NCBI GenBank assembly: GCA_000069925.1
Contig: AM422018.1
Span: 744,001-808,000, forward strand
Origin: Candidatus Phytoplasma australiense
GTDB taxonomy: Bacteria; Bacillota_I; Bacilli_A; Acholeplasmatales; Acholeplasmataceae
Direction of reading: 5' to 3'
DNA length: 64,000 bases
In this document: piece by piece, positions 7,901 to 15,248 of the stretch
Numbering within the stretch: position 1 is the first letter of the stretch
Layout: each line of letters opens with the position of its first letter
Made by a program: the position numbers and the translations under genes
Notes under the pieces: model-generated
Told to the model about the DNA's origin: nothing
Database searches by the model: none
The model's input: only the letters and a program-made list of their open reading frames with translations

Positions 7901-8039
7901 AGTTCTCGATGAAGTTAATGATACAAGAAACCAAACCCAAGAACGATTCAATAAAACACATAAAAAACTGGATGAATTAATAGAAAAACTTGATGAATTA
8001 GATAAAAAGATTAATAAAAATAATAAGGAGAATGAATAA
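7854..8039 (+). CDS. Small coiled-coil protein
   Basis: 61 residues, almost entirely helical and charged (LDELIEKLDELDKKINKNNKE), a short coiled coil. The start at 7854 lies inside the end of the methylase gene and has no good ribosome site, so the true N-terminus is uncertain; it may be the 3' part of a gene truncated by the methylase junction. No recognised domain. Confidence 0.45.
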   Translation: MTTYLLTRQIGLSQNKVLDEVNDTRNQTQERFNKTHKKLDELIEKLDELDKKINKNNKENE

Positions 8040-8040
8040 T

Positions 8041-8229
8041 ATGAGCGACGGCATGTCAGAAGCATTCCGCGGAACTTATTTCAAATCCCGCAATTCCCAA
8101 TCCAAGAAAAAAACTAATAAATATAATCAACCAAAAGGGGAATGGCTTAATTTAGACCGCCCCAATAAAACTTTTAAAAACAAAAAGAAATCGTTTAAAA
8201 AACGAAGAAAAGTTATTAAAGATTATTAA
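8041..8229 (+). CDS. Small basic PMU protein
   Basis: About 62 residues, very rich in Lys, Arg and Asn, with no membrane segment. The AAGGAG ribosome site ends at 8030: one base before the ATG at 8032, too close, but 10 bases before the ATG at 8041, which I chose (MSDGMSEAFRGTYF). The C-terminal half (FKNKKKSFKKRRKVIKDY) is strongly basic and could bind nucleic acid or act as a targeting signal. Function unknown. Confidence 0.6.
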   Translation: MSDGMSEAFRGTYFKSRNSQSKKKTNKYNQPKGEWLNLDRPNKTFKNKKKSFKKRRKVIKDY

Positions 8230-8244
8230 GAAAGGTAAAAAAAT

Positions 8245-8685
8245 ATGTGGTTATTTTCAATATTTGCAACAATTAGCAATTTTATTCTAAATTATACCAA
8301 AGGATTTACAACTACTGAAATTCTTGAACGAAGAATGGATGGAATCCAAACAACACTTTTCACTATTCTTATTGTTTCTGGGTTCAAACCAATTTTTAAA
8401 TTAATTGCAAACACTTTAAATTTCTTCAAAGATTTAATTTTGGGTATTTTTTTCCCCAACAAAAAACTACAAAAATTAGAAATCAAAAATGCCAAACAAG
8501 AATATTTAGAAAAACAATTATTAAAAAAACTAGATAAAATCAATGAAAACCAAGAAAAACTCCAATCCCAAATTATGGTTCAAAGAGTTAAAGTTTCTCA
8601 TTGGCAAGAGAAAAAAGCAAGAAAAAAACAATTAAAATCGCAAAATATCAACCCAATTATTAAGAAGGAGGAAGAAAATGAATGA
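8245..8685 (+). CDS. Membrane protein with C-terminal coiled coil
   Basis: 146 residues. Hydrophobic segments lie near residues 2-17 and 35-70 (TLFTILIVSG, then FKDLILGIFF), followed by a charged helical region with many Lys, Glu and Gln. The layout is one or two membrane spans with a cytoplasmic or surface coiled coil. Ribosome site GAAAGG before the ATG. The 3' end overlaps the next gene by 8 bases. Family unknown; it begins the membrane-protein block of the PMU. Confidence 0.65.
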   Translation: MWLFSIFATISNFILNYTKGFTTTEILERRMDGIQTTLFTILIVSGFKPIFKLIANTLNFFKDLILGIFFPNKKLQKLEIKNAKQEYLEKQLLKKLDKINENQEKLQSQIMVQRVKVSHWQEKKARKKQLKSQNINPIIKKEEENE

Positions 8686-8914
8686 TCTAAATTTCGCCAT
8701 CGGATTTATCGTTGGCGCCCTATTCACAACTGCTTTAATGTTTATCATTAAAAAAATCTTTTTTAATTTTGTTCCATTGCCAGAAATCAATAATAAATCT
8801 GAAACACAAAAAGAAAACAAAACCAATAAACCATCTTCAATTATTCCAAACCCAAATCACGAATCAAAAGAAAAAAACAATTTAGAAAGTGACAACGAAA
8901 TAAATGAAAATTAA
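8678..8914 (+). CDS. Small single-span membrane protein
   Basis: 78 residues: an N-terminal hydrophobic segment (FAIGFIVGALFTTALMFII) followed by a polar Asn/Glu/Lys-rich tail. An AAGGAGG ribosome site directly precedes the ATG, inside the end of the preceding gene, which suggests coupled translation. The span could also be an uncleaved signal anchor. Function unknown. Confidence 0.65.
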   Translation: MNDLNFAIGFIVGALFTTALMFIIKKIFFNFVPLPEINNKSETQKENKTNKPSSIIPNPNHESKEKNNLESDNEINEN

Positions 8915-9116
8915 TAATTTAAATCCATCCTCCCAAACAACTTATTAAAAGAAATTAAGAAAATTTAACCAATAACAACAAATTCCAAAAACCCTCCAAA
9001 AATAGACTCAAAATTTTGCCCTTTTTTCGCTCAAAAAAACAAAAGTTGACTTATTATATTCACAAATTCAAAACTTAAATATCAAAAAAAATTATTTTTT
9101 CTAGAAAGGAGAAAAA

Positions 9117-9524
9117 ATGAAGCTTAAAAACAAAATATATCTTAGTTTATTATCTTTATTTGGTTTAATTTTATTGATTTTATTTATTGTTGGAATAACT
9201 AAAAAAGAAAACAATATCAAACCATTAATAAATCCAACAATAACACAACCACCCAATACCCAACTTGATACAGAAGCAAAAGAAGAACTTAATAAACTCC
9301 AAAAACGTTTAAAAGATTTAGAAATAATCAATCAACAAAACATAAACAATAACAAAAAACTTATAGAAGAAGACAACCAATTATCACAACAAATCAACTC
9401 TAATTTAGAAAAAATTAAAACTTTAAATCTTCAAATTAACAACCTCAACCAAGAATTAGACCAAAAAAGCAAAGAATTAAACAATAAAGAAACTGATTTA
9501 AATGATGAAAAAAATCCCAATTAG
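9117..9524 (+). CDS. Membrane anchor and coiled coil, 5' part of split FtsH-like gene
   Basis: 135 residues: a hydrophobic segment ([19 protein letters not shown]) at about 8-28, a short Pro/Thr linker, then a long coiled coil. The frame ends at 9522-9524, directly after a run of seven A (9506-9512). With a one-base backward shift there, reading continues as DEKKSQLETEIKN and joins the AAA+ gene at 9620 without another stop. The run fits a slippery A-AAA-AAT heptamer. So this is either the first part of one long protein made by frameshifting or slippage, or the front of a pseudogene. Ribosome site AAAGGAG lies 5 bases before the ATG. Confidence 0.6.
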   Translation: MKLKNKIYLSLLSLFGLILLILFIVGITKKENNIKPLINPTITQPPNTQLDTEAKEELNKLQKRLKDLEIINQQNINNNKKLIEEDNQLSQQINSNLEKIKTLNLQINNLNQELDQKSKELNNKETDLNDEKNPN

Positions 9525-9619
9525 AAACTGAAATAAAAAATTTAATTCAAAAAATAGCTGATTTATCAAAACAACGCGAACAAATCAATGAAGCTACCCA
9601 ACCATTAACCAAAAAAAGA

Positions 9620-11236
9620 GTGGAAAATACAAAATCACAAGTAAACAATAAGAAACTAATTGAAAGCATCCAATCAGAAACCAATCAAACTACTCAATTC
9701 AAAACTATTTATCAAAAAATATCTGACTTACAACAAGCAATAAATTATAATAACGCGAACAAAGAAAACATCAAAGAACTAATAATTAAACATCAAGACA
9801 ACCCCCAAGAAGTTCAAAATCTCAAAAGTTATGATTTATTTTTAGACGGTCAATTAATCCAATTTGATAAACAAATTAAACAACTTCAAAATGAAATTGA
9901 AGCAATCAAAAACCCAAATATTGAAAAAATCGCCAAAAAACAAATTACTTTTAAAGACGTTTATGGTATGGAAAGCGAAAAAGAAGAATTAGAGGATTTA
10001 ATTTTTTATTTTAAAGAATCCAATAACAATTTAGTAAATTTTGACAAAATAAGACCCAAAGGATATTTATTATATGGTCCGCCTGGTACAGGAAAAACTT
10101 TTTTACTGAAAGCATTGAGTAATGAATGCAACGCCTATTTTATTGAATTTGAACCTTCTAAACTAGATAAAACTTATGTCGGCGAAGGAGTAGAAGAATG
10201 GGAAAAGATTTGGATGGAAGCTGAAAGACATGATAAAACTATTATCTTTATTGACGAAATTAGTGGCATGGCTAACCGTGAAGACAAAAATTCTAATAAA
10301 ACAAGTATTAATATTGTTAATAATATTTTAACTAAATTAGATGGTTTTAACCGTTCTGACAAAAAAATTGTCTTAATGGGCGCTACTAATCACATAGACC
10401 AAATTGATAAAGCACTCAGAAGTCGTTTTAGCAAAGAAATTAAAATTGATTTAATTAAAGATGAAGAAATTGAAGGTTTCTTAAAATTCTTGATAGAACC
10501 TTATCAAATCAGTTATCACACTTACCTTCATTTAAAAGAAATTGCAAACAGATGTAAAGGCAAAAACTACTCTAACCGTGATTTAACAACTATCATTAAT
10601 GATGCCTATAATAAAACTAATAAATTCAAAACCCTAAATCCAAACCATGAAGTCATGTTGCCTTCTGATTTAGATGAAGTAATTGACACTAAACAAAGAA
10701 TCAACAAATCAATTACAGAAATTAAAGCACGCAGAAAAGAATGTGAAGAACAATATGAATCATGGAAACAAGGTTTTTTAAAATACCTCAAACCTCCAAA
10801 AGATGAAACAAAAGTTGAAAAACATTATGGCTTTTACAGCCTCAACGGCCTTGGTCGTGGAAAGCACCGTGAATACGAGTCAACTGATATAATGCCGTTT
10901 ATGAAAAACCCTTTTGACAAATGGGAAGTAAAAGATAGCAGGATTGATTTTTTTAATACTTTCCATACAAGAAATAAAGATGATGATTCACAATTTAATA
11001 ATATGTTTATCAACGACCCTTCAAACTACTACACAGAACTCAACTACGAAGGCCCAAAATGGTTAATTGAAGAAGATAAAGACTTCTTCATGGATGAAGT
11101 ACAATGTCATATAATAAACCCCAAAGATTCTAGATATCCCAAAGATGAAATGAAAAATTACTACCTTCACTTCAACCCAAAACAAAGATATATCACACTT
11201 TACACTAAGAAATTTAATACAAAAGACCGATTATAA
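9620..11236 (+). CDS. FtsH-like AAA+ ATPase without protease domain, fused to unknown C-terminal domain
   Basis: 538 residues from the annotated GTG at 9620, which lacks a clear ribosome site; the frame is open from about 9513, so it probably continues the 9117 gene. After a coiled coil, the AAA+ module starts near residue 110 (ITFKDVYGMESEKEEL): Walker A GPPGTGKT, Walker B IIFIDEI, second region of homology GATNHIDQIDKALRSRF. This is clearly FtsH/HflB type. The zinc protease half (HExxH) is missing. Instead, residues from about 410 form a domain that is nearly identical to the end of the protein at 15249-16328. The protein may act as a membrane-bound unfoldase or motor rather than a protease. 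ATPase-only FtsH relatives occur in PMUs, but the role of the fused domain is unknown. Confidence 0.75.
   Translation: MENTKSQVNNKKLIESIQSETNQTTQFKTIYQKISDLQQAINYNNANKENIKELIIKHQDNPQEVQNLKSYDLFLDGQLIQFDKQIKQLQNEIEAIKNPNIEKIAKKQITFKDVYGMESEKEELEDLIFYFKESNNNLVNFDKIRPKGYLLYGPPGTGKTFLLKALSNECNAYFIEFEPSKLDKTYVGEGVEEWEKIWMEAERHDKTIIFIDEISGMANREDKNSNKTSINIVNNILTKLDGFNRSDKKIVLMGATNHIDQIDKALRSRFSKEIKIDLIKDEEIEGFLKFLIEPYQISYHTYLHLKEIANRCKGKNYSNRDLTTIINDAYNKTNKFKTLNPNHEVMLPSDLDEVIDTKQRINKSITEIKARRKECEEQYESWKQGFLKYLKPPKDETKVEKHYGFYSLNGLGRGKHREYESTDIMPFMKNPFDKWEVKDSRIDFFNTFHTRNKDDDSQFNNMFINDPSNYYTELNYEGPKWLIEEDKDFFMDEVQCHIINPKDSRYPKDEMKNYYLHFNPKQRYITLYTKKFNTKDRL
10838..11225 (+). repeat. C-terminal domain cassette, copy 1
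   Basis: Encodes the domain starting GLNGLGRGKHREYE and ending TLYTKKFNT. It differs from 15930-16322 at only a few bases over about 390. Its first 60 bases are richer in G and C than the surroundings. Confidence 0.85.
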
Positions 11237-11307
11237 AATTAACTTCTGAAATTGAAAACAATATAGAAATTTTCAAACAACAAGCAATGAAAATTCAACA
11301 AGTAGAA
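11230..11307 (+). repeat. Fragment of coiled-coil gene after cassette
   Basis: 78 bases nearly identical to 14673-14750 inside the long coiled-coil gene (encoding EIENNIE then KQQAMKIQQ). It begins exactly where cassette copy 1 ends, which marks a recombination junction. Confidence 0.75.
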
Positions 11308-11321
11308 AAAGGAGATAAAAA

Positions 11322-11618
11322 ATGCAATTAAAATTAATAAATAAAGCAATCTTAATTTGAACTGTTATTTTTCTCATTTTTTTATTTCTAATAACCCCAC
11401 AAAAAATCCATGCATCCTCCAATAAAACTTTAAAACGTTGTAACGCATTTAAATATGATGAAAACAATAATATAGTAGTATTATCAACACCCCAAATAAT
11501 TCAAAATTTAAATACCATTTCAATTTTGAATAACAACAAACATATCAACAAAACAAAATTTTTTCATTTTCTGCATGAAATATTTCATTGTGGAATAGAT
11601 ATTTTAAGTATAACCTAG
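11322..11618 (+). pseudogene. Signal-peptide protein gene with in-frame TGA
   Basis: From the ATG at 11322 (preceded by AAAGGAG) the frame gives 99 codons with a single TGA at codon 13 (11358-11360). The first 35 codons otherwise look like a signal peptide: basic start, hydrophobic core TVIFLIFLFLI, then TPQKIHAS. The rest is a short basic polypeptide with two Cys. A Trp at the TGA would fit a signal peptide, but phytoplasmas use TGA as stop, so this is probably a dead secreted-protein gene. Small secreted proteins of PMUs are often effectors; no match to a known one is evident. Confidence 0.5.
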
Positions 11619-11672
11619 GAAATAATAGATTTACAAAATAATTAAAAATAAATCAGAAAGAGAGAAAATAAA

Positions 11673-12440
11673 ATGGCGAAAAAAATAATTCCAATTAAAA
11701 AAACAAAACAAAAACAACCAATTAAAAAAACTATTAAACAAGTAAAAATCAAACTTCCTACTAAAAAAACTAAAAAAATAATTCCAACTCCCAAAAAGAA
11801 TGTTTCCAAAATTAAAAAAATAAAAAAACCTTCAAAAACTATAATCAAAAAACAAATCCAACTTACTAAAATAATTGTTGAAACCAAAAAAGAGAATTGG
11901 TTTGTAAAATTAATCAAATCAATTGTCAAAATAACCCTTATTTTATTGCCATTCATACTAATTGGTGGAGGAATATGGCTTGTAATTTCTAAGTTTTTTC
12001 CTGAATTAGCTGCAAAATTTGGTGGAGTTGTTGATAAATGTTGGCAATTTATTAAACATATATGTCATAATCTAGATGAAAAAACCAAAAAAGCTTTAGA
12101 AAATGCAGGAATAGACCCCGAATATTCTGCTATTGCATCAAAAGTTTTATGGGTTGGTGGTGGTTGTTTACTTGCTGCTACATGTTGTTTAATCCCAGGA
12201 ATTGGAACATTCTTAGGAGTAGCAGTTTTAATAAGTACTATCGCTTATGTAGCAACTATTACACTTACCGAAAAAACCAATCAAGAACCACCAAAAAACG
12301 CATCTCCACCACAACAAGTAGAAAACAAAGTAGATAATACAAACAAACAAATTGAACCAGACAAATTAACTGAAAATAACAGAGATTCTGAAACCTTAGA
12401 AACTCAAAAAAAAAAAAAACAACAAAATCAACTGAATTAA
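11673..12440 (+). CDS. Basic membrane protein, first part of split giant coiled-coil gene
   Basis: 255 residues. A very lysine-rich start (repeated KKTK and PTKKTKK) precedes a membrane segment near residues 85-108 (ITLILLPFILIGGGIWLVI). A second, glycine-rich hydrophobic pair follows near 160-195 (VLWVGGGCLLAATCCLIPG, then FLGVAVLISTIAYVATI). The frame ends just after 14 consecutive A (12406-12419). In the alternative frame translation continues without a stop into the gene at 12470. Together with 12470-13378 and 13455-14936 this looks like one gene of about 1,090 codons. It may be surface-exposed; function unknown. Confidence 0.6.
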   Translation: MAKKIIPIKKTKQKQPIKKTIKQVKIKLPTKKTKKIIPTPKKNVSKIKKIKKPSKTIIKKQIQLTKIIVETKKENWFVKLIKSIVKITLILLPFILIGGGIWLVISKFFPELAAKFGGVVDKCWQFIKHICHNLDEKTKKALENAGIDPEYSAIASKVLWVGGGCLLAATCCLIPGIGTFLGVAVLISTIAYVATITLTEKTNQEPPKNASPPQQVENKVDNTNKQIEPDKLTENNRDSETLETQKKKKQQNQLN

Positions 12441-12469
12441 ATGATGAAACCCTAACTCCTCAGCCAACT

Positions 12470-13378
12470 TTGAAACAACCAATTCATAAACAAAAAGAAA
12501 TTAATAAAGAAGAATATAATAAAAGTTTATTGAATCCAGACATGCAAAAACAATTTGAGGAGTTGGGTACCGTTGAAAAAGAACGAGAAGCACAATTGTT
12601 GCAAGAAAGAAATTATTTTGAAGCTAATTTGCAAGCACAACAATTAGAAATGTTAAATATAAAAAATCAAAAAGATAATTTAGAAAAAGAACTAGCAGAA
12701 CAAAAAAACTTATCAGATGCAGAAAAGCAACAATTAACTAAGCAAATTGAGGACATAAATACTAATTTAGCTTCTAGAAACGAAGAATTAAACAATTTAG
12801 AAAAAGAGCAAGAAGTCCAAGCAGAATTAAGACAAGAATTATATGATGTTATCAACAAAGATAAGGAAAATTTAGAACAAAAAACCAAGCAATTAGAAGA
12901 ACAAAAAAACTTATCAGATGCAGAAAAACAACAATTAACTAAGCAAATTGAGGACATAAATACTAATTTAACATCTAAAAACGAAGAATTAAATAACTTA
13001 AATCAAAAATTAGAAGAAGAAGCAAAAAAACAAACTGAATTAAATGATGTTATCCAAACCCAAGAAAAAAAGTTAAAACAAATCCAAATTTCTAGTGAAG
13101 AAAAACAACAAGAATTAAACAATAAAATTAAAGATATTCAAACCACTTTAGATAAGCAAGCAAAAGTTACCGAAGACAAAAACAAAGAATTAGAACAAAT
13201 GCAAAGTCAAAAAATTCAACTAGAAAACCAATTAGCTTCAAATAAACAAGATTTACAAAATTTACAAAAAGAAATATTTAATAAAGAAGCTAAATTGGAA
13301 GATAAAGAAAAAGAACTAGAAGAACAAAAAAAACTTATCAGATGCAGAAAAACAACAATTAACTTCAGAAATCAATAA
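12470..13378 (+). CDS. Coiled-coil protein, middle part of split gene
   Basis: About 300 residues of nearly pure coiled coil, rich in Gln, Glu, Lys and Asn. The TTG taken as start is poor and the frame is open further upstream, so this is probably internal to a larger gene. A block of about 75 bases (12698-12772) recurs at 12899-12973, 201 bases later, and a third partial copy lies at 13321-13372. Each copy reads EEQKNLSDAEKQQLT or similar. The third copy has eight A (13326-13333) where the first two have seven, and this extra base shifts the frame to an early stop. Confidence 0.6.
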   Translation: MKQPIHKQKEINKEEYNKSLLNPDMQKQFEELGTVEKEREAQLLQERNYFEANLQAQQLEMLNIKNQKDNLEKELAEQKNLSDAEKQQLTKQIEDINTNLASRNEELNNLEKEQEVQAELRQELYDVINKDKENLEQKTKQLEEQKNLSDAEKQQLTKQIEDINTNLTSKNEELNNLNQKLEEEAKKQTELNDVIQTQEKKLKQIQISSEEKQQELNNKIKDIQTTLDKQAKVTEDKNKELEQMQSQKIQLENQLASNKQDLQNLQKEIFNKEAKLEDKEKELEEQKKLIRCRKTTINFRNQ

Positions 13379-13454
13379 TCTAAAAAACGATATCAACCAA
13401 GAAAAAGTTAATTATCAAGCACAAGTATCACTTAAAGAAGAAGAAATTAAGCAA

Positions 13455-14936
13455 TTGCAACAAACCGAAAGTGATTTAAAACAGCAACTAACTAAAACCC
13501 AAGCAGAAACTATGAGCCTAAGGGAACAACATGAAAAAACTTTGGAAGAAATCCAAAGACAAATTACAAATTATAAAAAAACCGTTGCTGAACTAGAAAA
13601 TGAAACTCAAAAACTAAAAGACCAAATTGCAAAAAACAATGAAAATGCTAAACAATTACAAAAAGAATTAAAAACTAAACAAGCGAAATTAGACGAAATT
13701 AACAAAAAAATAGGAACTTTAACAGCAAATAAAAATAACTTATTACAAACAATAACATTTTTAGAAAATGAAACAACAATAACAGATTGGCAAAAATCAA
13801 AAAATATTACATTTTGGGCCCATGGTACTAGTAGCAAAATAATACAATTACGTTGTTTTTGGAGTGATAAACCTTTCACATATAAAATTGTTCCAAACAT
13901 TGATTTTTATAAAACTGGATTCACCGAAAATGCAAGGGGTTATAGAGCATATCGTGAAGAAATAGATAAATATACTAAACAAGGAGAAAGTATAGAACTA
14001 TCACCAGGAAAATATTATTGCAAACCTATTATTGATATGACAAAAATATCATTTGATGCTGATGGAGTTAATGTTCTTTTTAGTGAATCAGTTTCATCAT
14101 CCGAACTACCTGAAAATTTAATCAAACTTAATGAAGCAAAAGAAAAATTAAAAAATATATCTCAAGAATTAGCAAATTATGAAACTAATTTAAAAAACGC
14201 TCAACTAGAATATAATCAATTATTAGAAAATCAAACACCAGATGATAGTTTGCAACAAGAATTAAATAATAAAACAAATCATATTAAAACTTTAAAAAAC
14301 GAAATGCAAAAACTAGAAATTAAAGAACAAGGTTTTAGAAGTGAAATTGATGCTTTAAAATTGGAAAATAAAAACTTAAAAGAAAAATATACTAATGATT
14401 TAACTAAAATCAAACAAGAACTTGATGTATCTAAAACCGAAAACAAGCAACTAGAAAAAGAGATGCAAGAGATACAAGCTGAATTGATTAAAAACGGCAA
14501 TGCTGATGCTACATTAGTTAAACAATTAAATCACAAAGAAACTCAAATAAAAGAATTAAAGGGTAAAATTAACACCTTAGAAGCCAACGAAACTAAATTG
14601 CAAACAATTATTAAACAAAAAGACGAAGAAATTAAACAATTACAAGAAACAATTCAAGAACAAGCAGAACAAATTATAAAATTAACTGCTGAAATTGAAA
14701 ACAATATAGAAACTTTTAAGCAACAAGCAATGAAAATTCAACAACTAGAAGGGGCAATTGCAGGACTTGAAGGCGCAAATGGGGCGATGGGTGGCAATAA
14801 CAAAGAATTACTACACGAAATCAATAAACTAAAGGCCCAATTAGAAGCTGAACAAGACGCGCACGTTGCAACAAAACAAAGATTGGAAAAAAAGATTGTT
14901 GAATTAAATAATGATAAGTTAAAAATTAAGCAATAA
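13455..14936 (+). CDS. Coiled-coil protein with embedded globular domain, third part of split gene
   Basis: 493 residues, continuing the coiled coil of 12470-13378 in the restored frame. At about residues 112-215 the coil is interrupted by a globular segment containing aromatic residues (NITFWAHGTSSKIIQLRCFW, later KYYCKPIIDM); it matches nothing I recognise. The coil then resumes to the end. Such Smc-like proteins are described in PMUs, but no ATPase head is visible, so a structural or surface role is as likely as DNA binding. The frame ends at 14934-14936. The glycine-zipper tail at 14971-15168 lies in another frame and may be its original C-terminus. Confidence 0.6.
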   Translation: MQQTESDLKQQLTKTQAETMSLREQHEKTLEEIQRQITNYKKTVAELENETQKLKDQIAKNNENAKQLQKELKTKQAKLDEINKKIGTLTANKNNLLQTITFLENETTITDWQKSKNITFWAHGTSSKIIQLRCFWSDKPFTYKIVPNIDFYKTGFTENARGYRAYREEIDKYTKQGESIELSPGKYYCKPIIDMTKISFDADGVNVLFSESVSSSELPENLIKLNEAKEKLKNISQELANYETNLKNAQLEYNQLLENQTPDDSLQQELNNKTNHIKTLKNEMQKLEIKEQGFRSEIDALKLENKNLKEKYTNDLTKIKQELDVSKTENKQLEKEMQEIQAELIKNGNADATLVKQLNHKETQIKELKGKINTLEANETKLQTIIKQKDEEIKQLQETIQEQAEQIIKLTAEIENNIETFKQQAMKIQQLEGAIAGLEGANGAMGGNNKELLHEINKLKAQLEAEQDAHVATKQRLEKKIVELNNDKLKIKQ

Positions 14937-14970
14937 ATCAACTGAATTAAAAGAAAAAGAAAAACATTAG

Positions 14971-15168
14971 GAAGAAGCTGTAAAAAACGTAGGTACTGCG
15001 ATTAACATAGGTTTTTTTACCAAAGCTGGTGTGATGACGGGAGCTGCTTGGGGAAGTGCTGCGGGGCCTTTAGGTACGATTGCTGGTGGAGTTGCTGGTG
15101 GTGCAATTGCTGGTGCTGCGGCTGTTGCTAGTAAATGGGATGTAGTTAAAACATGGTTTGGTCGGTAA
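14971..15168 (+). pseudogene. Glycine-zipper C-terminal fragment
   Basis: 66 codons open after a TAG at 14968-14970, reading GTAINIGFFTKAG, then GAAWGSAAGPLG, TIAGGVAGGAIAGAAAVAS and a short WDVVKTWFGR end. The Gly/Ala-x-x-x-Gly spacing is a glycine zipper, typical of membrane-inserting helices in bacteriocin-like and surface proteins. There is no start codon of its own with a ribosome site. It probably was the end of the giant gene at 11673-14936, now cut off by a frameshift near 14930 and the TAG. Its base composition is clearly more GC-rich than that of its neighbours. Confidence 0.5.
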
Positions 15169-15177
15169 TGCAATTTT

Positions 15178-15207
15178 TTGCATTACCAGATTAGATTATG
15201 ATACAAT
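15178..15207 (+). promoter_or_regulatory. Probable promoter of 15249 gene
   Basis: TTGCAT (15178-15183) and TACAAT (15202-15207) with an 18-base spacer. The -35 box lies in one arm of a small hairpin (TAATGCAA...TTGCATTA, 15166-15185). The position, 42 bases before the ATG, fits. Confidence 0.5.
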
Positions 15208-15248
15208 GATGATAAGTTATAAAAATAAAAAAGGAAGTTAATTATAGG

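Noticed and set aside
10838-11225. FtsH zinc-protease domain at the end of the AAA+ protein
   Set aside because: No HExxH motif is present; the sequence is the unrelated shared cassette.
12667-12957. Minus-strand frame with internal Cys/Ser repeats
   Set aside because: It is the complement of the repeated coiled-coil codons.
12698-13372. Spaced direct repeats as a CRISPR array
   Set aside because: The repeats are in frame, coding, about 75 bases long with 126-base coding spacers, and no cas gene is present.
14967-15173. Minus-strand frame opposite the glycine-zipper fragment
   Set aside because: Low-complexity Ala/Pro product is the mirror of the Gly/Ala coding strand.
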